Shown one piece after another: positions 1 through 6,086 of a stretch of 9,212 nt of DNA. Positions within the stretch are counted from its first letter, which is position 1, and every line of letters starts with the position of its first letter. Made by a program: the position numbers and the translations under genes. Under the pieces are notes generated by a model. The model searched no databases and was not told the DNA's origin. It was given only the letters and a program-made list of their open reading frames with translations. The stretch comes from Fodinibacter sp038210185. GTDB lineage: Bacteria; Actinomycetota; Actinomycetes; Actinomycetales; Dermatophilaceae. The stretch is from positions 1 through 9,212 of the forward strand of contig JBBQWX010000165.1 of assembly GCA_038210185.1 (NCBI GenBank), given 5' to 3'.

Positions 1-137
1 AGGGCACGCATCCAGCCCAGGACCCGGGTCTGGAGGAGGATGCCTGCCCTGCAGGTCGAGCCCGCGGACCGACGCGCGTGGGCTGGTCAGCGGGCCAGGG
101 TGGTTGTCGTGGCGCCGAGCTCCGGTGGCCGGTTCTC

Positions 138-143
138 AGGAGG
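138..143 (+). promoter_or_regulatory. Ribosome binding site deciding the CPBP start
   Basis: AGGAGG lies four bases before the ATG at 148. The frame is open further upstream to an ATG at 40, but there the purine run GGAGGAGG touches the ATG directly. The 36 residues between the two starts are Arg/Gly/Pro-rich and do not look like part of the family. The ATG at 148 is therefore preferred. Confidence 0.75.
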
Positions 144-147
144 CACC

Positions 148-1020
148 ATGACCCCCATCGCACAGTCCCCCCAGACGACCCTGGCGGGCGGCGTTGCTGG
201 CCCTGACAGCACCCGGCCCAGTGGTCGAGTGCTCGAGGTGGTGAGACGTCGACCGCTCAGCAGCTTCTTCCTGCTCTCGTGTCTGCTGTCGTGGTGGCCG
301 GCGCTGCTGTACTCCAGAGACGCCTCCCCAGTGCCGATCGCCGGCTTCGGCCCCTTCCTGGCCGCCCTGATCGTGCTCGGCGCAACCGGTGGACGAGCGG
401 GGGTGCAGGCGCTGCTGCGCTCGATGGTCACCTGGCGGGTCCCGCGGCGTGCCTACCTTCTCGCGATCGGGCTGCCGCTGATGTTCAGCGGCGGCGCCAT
501 CCTCGCCAACCTTGCCTTGGGGGCGGCCGACCCGTCAGCCAGTGACCTCGCCACCTGGACGTCCATCCCGGTCACCGCGCTCTTCGTGCTCCTGATCCCC
601 GGGATCGGTGGCGCCTGGGAGGAGCCCGGGTTTCGAGGCTTCGCACTACCGCGGTTGGAGAAGCGCCTCGGCCCGATGGCCGGCCCACTGGTCCTTGGCG
701 TGCTGTGGGCCATCTGGCACGCACCGCTCTTCCTGGTCGGTCAGATCCTGTGGACGGACGTGCCGGTCATCGTGGCGGCGAGCGTGGTGATCGCCTCCGT
801 GTTCCACACCGCTCGCGAAAGCGTCCTGGTGGCGATGATCATGCATGCAACCAACAATGCGGTCGGGGGGAACTACGCCAGCCAGCTCTTCCAGGGCGCC
901 GACGGCACCCGCCTCGGGATCCTCACCGCTGTTGCCTGGTCGCTGGGGGCAGCGGTCGTGCTCGTCGGGATGAAACGCGCCTCGGGAAGGGGCGCCGGCA
1001 ATGTCCGACTCAAGCCGTGA
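148..1020 (+). CDS. CPBP family intramembrane metalloprotease
   Basis: This 290-residue integral membrane protein belongs to the CPBP (CAAX protease and bacteriocin-processing) family, whose members cut peptide bonds within or next to the membrane. The three family motifs are visible: EEPGFR (E158, E159, R163), a WAIWH motif ending in H191, and HATNN (H233, N237). The glutamates and histidines form the expected metal site, so the enzyme looks competent. Hydrophobic stretches near residues 38-55, 64-80, 103-125, 140-155, 178-198, 205-220 and 257-275 are consistent with a polytopic protein. The first 35 residues are polar and probably cytosolic. The start at 148 follows AGGAGG. No bacteriocin gene or obvious substrate is adjacent, so the target is unknown. 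The next gene is a decayed toxin-antitoxin module 63 bases downstream and is unlikely to be related. Confidence 0.9.
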   Translation: MTPIAQSPQTTLAGGVAGPDSTRPSGRVLEVVRRRPLSSFFLLSCLLSWWPALLYSRDASPVPIAGFGPFLAALIVLGATGGRAGVQALLRSMVTWRVPRRAYLLAIGLPLMFSGGAILANLALGAADPSASDLATWTSIPVTALFVLLIPGIGGAWEEPGFRGFALPRLEKRLGPMAGPLVLGVLWAIWHAPLFLVGQILWTDVPVIVAASVVIASVFHTARESVLVAMIMHATNNAVGGNYASQLFQGADGTRLGILTAVAWSLGAAVVLVGMKRASGRGAGNVRLKP

Positions 1021-1036
1021 GCACACGCGGCGAAGA

Positions 1037-1052
1037 AGCGCGCTGGAGCGCT
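1037..1052 (+). terminator. Possible weak stem-loop after the CPBP gene
   Basis: AGCGC and GCGCT form a five-pair stem around the loop GCTGGA, 17 bases past the stop codon. There is no T-run, so termination is only a possibility. Confidence 0.25.
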
Positions 1053-1083
1053 GATACCAGTTCGGGATCATCGCCGCACGGCC

Positions 1084-1233
1084 ATGACGCTGCGACTGAC
1101 CGATGAGGACGAGCAGGCTCTTGCCCTGCTCGCCGAGGCCCAGGGCATCAGCAAGCAGGAGGCAACGGTGCGCGAGCTCTCCGTGGCGGCTCGGGCTCGA
1201 TACGCCGATGTGCTCGAGCGCCTGGGAAGATGA
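1084..1233 (+). CDS. Doc-associated antitoxin, ribbon-helix-helix type, shortened
   Basis: The 49-residue product starts MTLRLTDEDEQALALLAEAQ, the usual N-terminus of small ribbon-helix-helix antitoxins paired with Doc (death-on-curing) toxins in actinobacteria. The first strand (about residues 2-6) would bind DNA, and the helices after it form the dimer core. The C-terminus, ARARYADVLERLGR, resembles the usual Doc-neutralising tail. Family members known to me are generally about 65-85 residues. The join between KQEATVR and ELSVAARAR may mark an in-frame loss, but that is inferred from memory, not aligned. The reading frame is intact, so an antitoxin-like peptide could still be made. The toxin frame begins inside its 3' end. 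A ribosome binding site is not obvious; CACGG precedes the ATG. Confidence 0.6.
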   Translation: MTLRLTDEDEQALALLAEAQGISKQEATVRELSVAARARYADVLERLGR

Positions 1234-1440
1234 CGTCTACGTCTCGCTCGAGGACGTGCTCTCCCTGGCCGGTGGTCTCGGTGTCGGGCCGGTCCGGGAC
1301 ATCGGCTGCTTGACGCTGCCGCCCATCGGCCGCAGGTCGCGCTCTACGGGCTGAACGACGTCAGGCTCGAGGCCCCGGACGACGACGCGTACGAGCTCGT
1401 GATGGCCGTCGCCCGCAGCGAGCCGGGTCGGCCGGGATGA
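1208..1440 (+). pseudogene. doc: Doc (death-on-curing, Fic-fold) toxin remnant
   Basis: Doc toxins are about 125-residue Fic-fold kinases that phosphorylate EF-Tu through a central HxFx(D/N)GNK motif. The N-terminal piece reads VYVSLEDVLSLAGGLG then GPVRDIG in one frame. The expected continuation, LLDAAAHRPQVALYG, appears one frame away from 1306, so one base is missing near 1304-1306. Directly after YG comes the C-terminal segment RLEAPDDDAYELVMAVA, skipping the roughly 40-45 residues that should hold the catalytic motif. No HPF or GNK sequence remains. The frame then runs into RSEPGRPG and stops, because the true C-terminus is replaced by integrase sequence. ATG at 1208 is the only in-frame ATG near the start and overlaps the antitoxin by 26 bases. 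The toxin is certainly inactive. Confidence 0.85.
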
Positions 1441-1747
1441 GACCGTCGATGTGCGTGAACCGGAAGAAGCCGCGGACACTGCACAGCGACACCACCCAGG
1501 AGTCCATCAGACTGCGCTCGCCCAGGCTGCGGATGTGCAGTTCGACGTGGGCCCGTTGGACGTTCATCGGGGGGTCGAGCCCGTTGCGCTCGCACCAGGC
1601 GAACCACTCCCGCAGCTGGAACGCGTACAGGTGGCGGGTCCGCCCGGAGAAGCGGGCCAGGAACGAGACCGCCGCCAGCTGGGCGGTCGGCATCGATGCC
1701 GGCTGGAAAGAAGCAGCGTCGTCGAAGTGGACATGGGACCACCTCAC
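1418..1747 (-). pseudogene. Tyrosine recombinase (phage-integrase family), N-terminal fragment
   Basis: On the minus strand, FLARFSGRTRHLYAFQLREW, WCERNGLDP, RAHVELHIRSLGE and VRGFFRFTHIDGLIPADPA match the SAM-like core-binding domain of XerC/D-type integrases, which grips DNA beside the crossover site. The match stops at IPADPAR. What follows is the antisense of the doc remnant, so the whole catalytic domain (Arg, His-x-x-Arg and Tyr residues) is absent. The start is unclear: GTG at 1747 is plausible, the frame is open to an ATG at 1810, and an internal ATG lies at 1693. The fragment cannot recombine DNA. It faces the doc remnant tail to tail with a junction near 1414-1423, as expected for a deletion or rearrangement between two accessory genes. 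Confidence 0.8.
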
Positions 1748-1889
1748 GCGGCGACCCAATAGGAGGCCGACGCCACGCCCGCCGCCACCGCGACCAGGCA
1801 CTCGAACCATCCGACGTCAGACCCGCACCCCGCCTTCGCGGCAGCCCCGGTGTCTCCAGCCGTGAGGACGCACCCCCGACGTGACTTGC

Positions 1890-1918
1890 TTGTTGATAAA
1901 CCGTCTGGACGGTACAGT
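1890..1918 (+). promoter_or_regulatory. Promoter of the tetR operon, probably leaderless
   Basis: TTGTTG (1890-1895) and TACAGT (1913-1918) are separated by 17 bases, a good sigma-70-like pair. A transcript would begin about seven bases after the -10 box, at or next to the ATG at 1926, giving mRNA without a leader. No purine-rich ribosome binding site lies upstream of that ATG, which agrees. Confidence 0.6.
1900..1913. promoter_or_regulatory. Candidate TetR operator inside the promoter
   Basis: ACCGTC-TG-GACGGT is a perfect inverted repeat of 14 bases filling the spacer and touching the -10 box. It sits just upstream of the TetR gene, where an autoregulatory operator is expected. Binding here would block polymerase at the -35 to -10 spacer. 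GATAA (1895-1899) and TTATC (1918-1922) flank it but are not symmetric about the same centre. Confidence 0.65.
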
Positions 1919-1925
1919 TATCGGC

Positions 1926-2489
1926 ATGAGCCCGCGCCCTTCGAAGAGGAAGTCCCTGCTGAGCGCCGCCGCGACGGTGGTGGCCGAGCGTGGCTACTCG
2001 GCCCTGACCCTGGACGCCGTCGGCGCAGCCACTGGGGTCAGCAAAGGTGGGGTGCTATACCACTTCCCCACCAAAGAGGCACTGGTGGCTGCGCTCGTCG
2101 AGGAGCTGGCAACCGGCTTCGACGCCGACCAGGCCGCCGCGCACGACGCAGACCCGATCGCCCCTGGCGCTTGGACGCGGGCCTACGTGACGGCCAGCGC
2201 CGCGCCAGCTCAGGACGAGTCGGAACAGCTGGCTGTCGTGGCGTTACTCGCCGCGGTCGGGTATGACCCCTCCCTGCTCGACCCGATCCAGGACCGCTAC
2301 CAGAAGTGGGTCGAGCGTCTGGACGGCGACGGGCTGCTCGGGGTCGATGCTCACGTGGTGCGGTTGGCCGCTGACGGGCTGTGGGCTGCTGACCTGTTCG
2401 GCCTTGCACCGCCGGACCCGGCGCTTCGGGCGCGCATCCACGCCCGGCTCACCGACCTGGCAAGCCCGAACGATGGACGGCGAACATGA
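1926..2489 (+). CDS. TetR/AcrR family transcriptional repressor
   Basis: This 187-residue protein has a TetR N-terminal DNA-binding domain: LLSAAATVVAERGYSALTLD (residues 11-30), then the recognition region VSKGGVLYHFPTKEAL (38-53), one of the most typical TetR signatures. The C-terminal half is helical and divergent, as usual for the ligand-binding and dimer domain, so no ligand can be named. The frame is open to a GTG at 1881, but that would begin upstream of the predicted promoter and operator. ATG at 1926 gives a normal TetR N-terminus. It likely represses its own promoter through the 1900-1913 inverted repeat, and with it the downstream membrane protein, whose ATG overlaps this stop codon. 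Its inducer may be what that membrane protein handles; this is inference. Confidence 0.92.
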   Translation: MSPRPSKRKSLLSAAATVVAERGYSALTLDAVGAATGVSKGGVLYHFPTKEALVAALVEELATGFDADQAAAHDADPIAPGAWTRAYVTASAAPAQDESEQLAVVALLAAVGYDPSLLDPIQDRYQKWVERLDGDGLLGVDAHVVRLAADGLWAADLFGLAPPDPALRARIHARLTDLASPNDGRRT

Positions 2490-2956
2490 AGGCGGCGCGG
2501 GTAGCGTGGCCCGGGGTCGCCTTGGCCATCACCTTCGTGGATGACTTCGTGGCAGGGCCCATCCTCGCCGCCACGGCCGCTCTGGTCGGTGGGCAAGGCG
2601 GAGTCGTCCTCGGGATCGTGGTGTTCACCGCGCTCATCGCAGTGCTGGTCGGTTCCGCGGTGCTGGCCAGCCGCGACATGGACCCCGGTGTCCAAGCACG
2701 GATCGACGACGCGGTCGACTCCGCCTCGAAGCGACGCTTCATCGGCCGGTACGTGCACCGCGTGGGCGACGACCACCCCTGGGCCACAGCAGTGGTGGCT
2801 GCCGTCATCAGTCCCGTACTCGCTGTGCTGCTTGCCCGGATGGTCCACCCGACGCAGAGGCTCGTGCGCACCACCGTCATCGCGGTCCTGGCCTACGGCC
2901 TGACGTTCTCCCTGTTCTACTCCGGCCTGGGCGCCGGGGCCGCCGCCGTGACCTGA
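2486..2956 (+). CDS. Small membrane protein in the tetR operon, function unknown
   Basis: This is a 156-residue hydrophobic protein with about four membrane segments (near residues 8-33, 38-62, 99-120 and 128-152). Between the second and third lies a soluble loop, DMDPGVQARIDDAVDSASKR, extending to about residue 97. Two aspartates (D19, D20) lie in the first hydrophobic segment, unusual enough to suggest a functional site. I do not recognise the family. It is shorter than DMT or MFS transporters and lacks a clear SMR pattern. Its ATG shares ATGA with the tetR stop, so the two are probably translationally coupled and co-regulated. A role in export or envelope response to the TetR ligand is a guess from context only. 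Confidence 0.8.
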   Translation: MKAARVAWPGVALAITFVDDFVAGPILAATAALVGGQGGVVLGIVVFTALIAVLVGSAVLASRDMDPGVQARIDDAVDSASKRRFIGRYVHRVGDDHPWATAVVAAVISPVLAVLLARMVHPTQRLVRTTVIAVLAYGLTFSLFYSGLGAGAAAVT

Positions 2957-2963
2957 TCGCCTG

Positions 2964-2998
2964 ACCAACCCTCGCACGGGTCGTCGCACGGGGTTGGT
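2964..2998 (+). terminator. Possible terminator of the tetR operon
   Basis: ACCAACCC (2964-2971) pairs perfectly with GGGTTGGT (2991-2998), eight bases past the stop codon. The 19-base loop contains a direct repeat of TCGCACG and could fold further. No T-run follows, as is common in high-GC actinobacteria. Confidence 0.45.
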
Positions 2999-3311
2999 AC
3001 AGCGGGTGAACTCGGGGACGTCTGAGGGCTGGTCAGTCAGGCGGTAGGGAACGCAGCAGGGCTGCGACGCGCTGCTGGCGGTTTCTGGCTTGGCAGCTTC
3101 GTGATTTCTCGGAGCAGGCGCAGCCGATCTGCCAAGGCACTCACCGACGCGCCGCTCGCCTGACGATCCTGCGCTGGGTGAACACTCGCCGATGAGATGC
3201 ACGTGCAACGTGATGAGCTGGAGGCTCGACGGGTCTGCGACGCCGCCATCGAGCCCTGGTGTGACCGCCTGGCTCAGGGCTGCTGCGCAACGGAGGAATC
3301 GTGAGGCCGGC

Positions 3312-3327
3312 TGTGGTGCGCACCACA
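3312..3327. repeat. Perfect 16-bp palindrome
   Basis: TGTGGTGCGCACCACA is identical to its own reverse complement. The TGGT...ACCA half-sites resemble operators of GntR/FadR-type regulators, but no regulator gene is beside it. It lies just beyond the recognisable C-terminal end of the permease remnant. Confidence 0.6.
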
Positions 3328-3334
3328 CGCTGAC

Positions 3335-4476
3335 GCTGAGGCGCCGCTATAGTGCGCTTGCGCGGATGTACTCCTGCGGGCCACGACTGCGGCCGAGGAG
3401 AGCGCGAGAGACACGATGATCTCCCAGTTCTCCACGGCTCCGAGCGCGATCCGAATCGGCATCGGCATCGGCCTGACATGGGTGCGGCGAAGGGGATGTA
3501 GCAGAGCACCACGACGACCGTGTTCTTCGGGCGATACTGATCCCGATCAGGCAGGGGATGTCCATGAGGACGAGCACCGGAGCGGTGATTGAGGCGACGT
3601 CCTCCTGCCGGGAGACCATCGAGGCCAGGGTGGCCAGAGCCAGCGAGTACGCGATGAAGCCGACCACGAACCACACCAGCGTCCAGGCGATCGTGGCGCC
3701 CAGGTCGAGGCTCCTGCTGTCGAGCAGCCCCAGCGCCAGCGATTTGCCGGCAGCGGCGCCGAGGACGGCGACGACCTGGAGCAGACCGATGACCCCGATG
3801 CCCGTCACCTTTCCGGCCATGAGCTGCCAGGGTCGGATGGTGCTGAGCAAGAGCTCGACGAGACGAGTGGACTTCCCTCCACGACGCCCTGGGAGACGAG
3901 CGGCGCAGTCGTCTGAAGGGCCAGGAACAGCAGGATGTCGGCCACGATCTGCCCGCCGTCGCGCTCCGGCGACGGATCGAGCGCTGGATCTTCACGGTCG
4001 CAGAGGCCAGCTGCTCGGCCACCTGCGCCGGGTCACATCCGCCGGGTCACATCCGAGGTCGGTGACGGCGGCACTGAGCGCGGCCTGCTGACGCAGCACC
4101 GTCAGCATCGCGTACTGGTTGGGGTCGGGCTGGGATCGCACCACGGCGGTGAAGTGCGTCGGCCCCCCGGTCAGGGCGGCGTCGGCATCCCCGCCCCGCC
4201 GCCGCGGCCTGCGCGGCGGCATCGTTGTCCACCTGGATGATCCTGGCGGCGTCGTGGTTCGCTCGCGCGACGTCCTGCAGGGTTTCGCCCAGCGGCTCGG
4301 TATGCGGAGTCACCGCGACGCTCGCGGCCGAGGACGAGCCGAGGGCGAGGTCCATGATGACGCCGCCGGCGACGGTCGCCACGACGAGCAGGCCCGTGGT
4401 CCACACGAAGGCCTTGGACCGGATGCGGGTGGTGATCTCGCCCCGCGACGAGGCTGATCGTCTCGAGCGCGCTCAG
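3335..4476 (-). pseudogene. ABC-2 type exporter permease (NatB-like), multiply frameshifted
   Basis: Pieces of one permease of roughly 380-400 residues can be read in order across all three minus frames: SALETISLVAG, then TTRIRSKAFVWTTGLLVVA, DLALGSSSAASVAVTP, FTAVVRSQPDPNQYAMLTV, VAEQLASATVK, GGQIVADILLFLALQTTA, STIRPWQLMAGKV, FVVGFIAYSLALATLASMV, NTVVVVLCYIPFAAPM, IRIALGAVENWEI. The first transmembrane helix, extracytoplasmic domain and later helices are all recognisable. Frame breaks fall near 4441, 4197, 4026-4053 (an exact 14-bp duplication), 3985, 3876, 3530 and 3475. The start appears as CTG overlapping the ATPase stop as CTGA, where family members would have ATGA; GAAGGGA lies seven bases before it. 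The gene cannot make a working permease. Confidence 0.88.
4026..4053. repeat. 14-bp tandem duplication inside the permease remnant
   Basis: CGCCGGGTCACATC occurs twice head to tail (4026-4039 and 4040-4053). Removing one copy restores an uninterrupted reading GCDPAQVAEQLASATVK on the minus strand. It is therefore a recent frameshifting duplication, probably by strand slippage. Confidence 0.9.
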
Positions 4477-5179
4477 GGCCGGGTCCCTTCGCCGGCTTGG
4501 CTGCCGGTCGGTGGATCAGTGGAGTCGCTGACCGCGTGCCTGTGCAGCTCGACCAGGCGCGGGCGGCACGGAGCGAACGCATGGACCGGGCCCACAGTCA
4601 GCGCTGCCTGCAGCGGCTCCTGGCCCGAGTCGTCCGCCCGGCCCTGTCGGTCCAGCTCGACGGCGGTCAGTGGCCTCTCGGTGCGGACGACGCGCGCTCC
4701 GGGCACTTTCCCTGGCCAACCCGCGGCCGCCGGAGGGCCCTGGAGCCGCCACCGCAGCCCACCGCGGTTTCGCAGCTCGTCGATCGAGGCGATGGCGACC
4801 ATCGAGCCCACCTTGATGATGCCGACACGGTCACCGAGCCGCTCGACGAGGTCGAGCTGGTGCGAGGAGAACAGCACTGGGACAACCGCATCGGCTCGGA
4901 CCCGTAGCATGCGAGGGTAGAGGCCGCGCTCCTCGGGCAGGTAGCCGATCCGGCGGCTACCGTGAGGTCGACCGGCCGCCCTGCCCACCGGACGTTGCCG
5001 GCATCCGCGGCAAGCACCCCCACCGCGACCCGCATCGCCGTGGTCCTTCCGGCGCCGTTCGATCCGACGAAGCCGAAGATCTCGCCGGACTCCACGGTCA
5101 GGCTCATCTCGCGCAGGGCGTGGAGGTCGCCGTACGACCTGTCCAGGTTCACCAGCTCGAGCGCGGGCAAGGGACTCAC
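4473..5179 (-). pseudogene. ABC exporter ATPase (NatA-like) with core deletion
   Basis: The N-terminus PALELVNLDRSYGDLHALRE leads to a Walker A loop GSNGAGRTT, in which the catalytic lysine is arginine (residue 45 counting from GTG 5179). A frame break near 4955-4960 separates GRPVDLTV from RRIGYLPEERGLYPRM. After PRM (near 4900-4910) the sequence jumps to VPVLFSSHQLDLVERLGDR, the H-loop region. About 100 residues are lost, including signature motif, Walker B and D-loop. The C-terminal accessory part then runs in frame to the stop at 4473. The start is either GTG 5179, directly against GGAGGA, or TTG 5170 at better spacing. With no lysine, signature or Walker B the protein could not hydrolyse ATP. 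The permease remnant follows with a 4-base overlap. Confidence 0.9.
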
Positions 5180-5482
5180 TCCTCCGGACCGCCGTGGCCC
5201 GCTGTCGACCGCCCACACCAACGGTCCAGAGCCACCCTGCTTCGTGACCCAAGCGCACGCGACCCCCTCAGTCCAGCAACGACCCAACAGCCTCGGCCAC
5301 GTCGACGGCAGCGCTGGGAAGCGGTGGGTGACGTCATCAACTCGGGCACCCCGTCCGGGCATTCGCGGTCGGATGGTCGGCTGGCGGCGATGTGACGCTG
5401 GGCGCAGGCGGCCCGTGCACGTGGTTCGGTAGGCCTCAGCTCGACCAAAGAACCCTGAACTTGCGGCAGGGTGGAAGGCCTT
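5180..5482. other. Divergent intergenic region
   Basis: About 300 bases lie between the start of the ATPase remnant (leftward) and the DUF2784 gene (rightward), so promoters for both should be here. I see no convincing -35/-10 pair. Open frames cross it on both strands but show no family motif. TGACGTCA at 5329-5336 is a short palindrome that could be chance. Confidence 0.45.
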
Positions 5483-5848
5483 ATGTGGTTTCGACTCGTC
5501 GCTGACGCCGCCATGGTGGCGCACTTCTTGTTCCTGGCCTACCTCGTGGTGGGCGGGTTCATCGCGTGGAGGTGGCCGTGGACCATCTGGACGCACACCG
5601 CGGTGGCTGTGTACGGGCTCTTCAACGTGCTCATCGGCTGGCCGTGCCCGCTGACCTACGTTGAGAACTGGGGTAGGGCGCGGGCCGGGGAGTCAACCCT
5701 GCCCGGCACCGGCTTCATCGACCACTACATCGCCGGCGTCGTCTACCCGCAGGAGCACGAGGCCTTGGTCCAGGCGCTCGTGGCCGCTGTCGTCCTCACC
5801 TCGTGGATGGGCTTCGTCATCCGGCGTCGACAAGTCCCGCGGCAGTGA
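5483..5848 (+). CDS. DUF2784 domain-containing membrane protein
   Basis: This 121-residue protein matches the DUF2784 family closely: RLVADAAMVAHFLFLAYLVV at the start, GWPCPLTYVENWGRARAGE (residues 52-70) and GFIDHYIAGVVYP (77-89) are its conserved blocks. Three membrane segments are likely (about 6-28, 36-54 and 95-113). The conserved polar block GWPCPLT-ENW follows the second segment. The biochemical role of the family is not known to me. ATG 5483 is preferred, with GGAAGG four bases ahead; an in-frame GTG at 5471 would add four residues. Length is typical and the frame is clean, in contrast to the broken ABC genes upstream. It stands alone, with no co-directional gene close by. Confidence 0.88.
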   Translation: MWFRLVADAAMVAHFLFLAYLVVGGFIAWRWPWTIWTHTAVAVYGLFNVLIGWPCPLTYVENWGRARAGESTLPGTGFIDHYIAGVVYPQEHEALVQALVAAVVLTSWMGFVIRRRQVPRQ

Positions 5849-5985
5849 GAAGCGTCGTCCAGCTGCCCGCGCCTCCCGCCGCGGCGCCATGCTCGCGAGG
5901 CCCCTGAGAGCTGTTGGCTGAACGTCCCAGGCCTGCCCGGTTCGCGAGGGTCCGGACACGCCCGTGGGCACGTCATCCAAGAAGG

Positions 5986-6010
5986 GGACCACCGCTCCGC
6001 ATGGTCCTTT
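5986..6010 (+). terminator. Possible weak terminator
   Basis: GGACCA (5986-5991) pairs with TGGTCC (6002-6007), with a 10-base loop and TTT after it. It lies about 140 bases past the DUF2784 stop, so it is only a candidate. Confidence 0.25.
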
Positions 6011-6086
6011 GCGCCACTGATGGTGTTGGGCCGCGATTCGGACCACCTTACACAGTAAGGAGGGTGCGCCATCAGTTGCTTGTTGT

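Larger units (their letters stand above)
2957..3334. other. Intergenic stretch without an assignable gene
   Basis: About 380 bases separate the membrane protein from the end of the permease remnant. It holds a stem-loop at 2964-2998 and a 16-bp palindrome at 3312-3327. Several open frames cross it on both strands, including a minus frame with ALADRLRLLREITKL and a 35-codon plus ORF from 3197, but none matches a family I know. Decayed gene fragments are possible. Confidence 0.5.

Noticed and set aside
40..147. N-terminal extension of the CPBP protease from ATG 40
   Set aside because: The added 36 residues look non-coding, the ribosome binding run touches the ATG, and AGGAGG before ATG 148 gives a better start.
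1437..1865. Long plus-strand open frames over the integrase remnant
   Set aside because: They are antisense to clear integrase motifs and give Arg/Pro-rich translations with no family features.
2351..3328. 325-codon minus-strand open frame
   Set aside because: It is the opposite strand of the TetR and membrane protein genes; its sequence is His/Gly/Asp-rich without motifs, typical of antisense frames in GC-rich DNA.
3348..3353. TATAGT as a -10 promoter box
   Set aside because: It falls in the permease remnant, where it matches codons for Tyr-Ser in the C-terminal RIYSGA-like segment, and no -35 box lies at a suitable distance.
3192..3419. 75-codon plus-strand ORF next to the permease remnant
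   Set aside because: It overlaps the permease C-terminal remnant, lacks a ribosome binding site and has no recognisable feature.
5329..5336. TGACGTCA as a regulatory site
   Set aside because: An eight-base palindrome of this kind is expected by chance and no regulator or second copy supports it.
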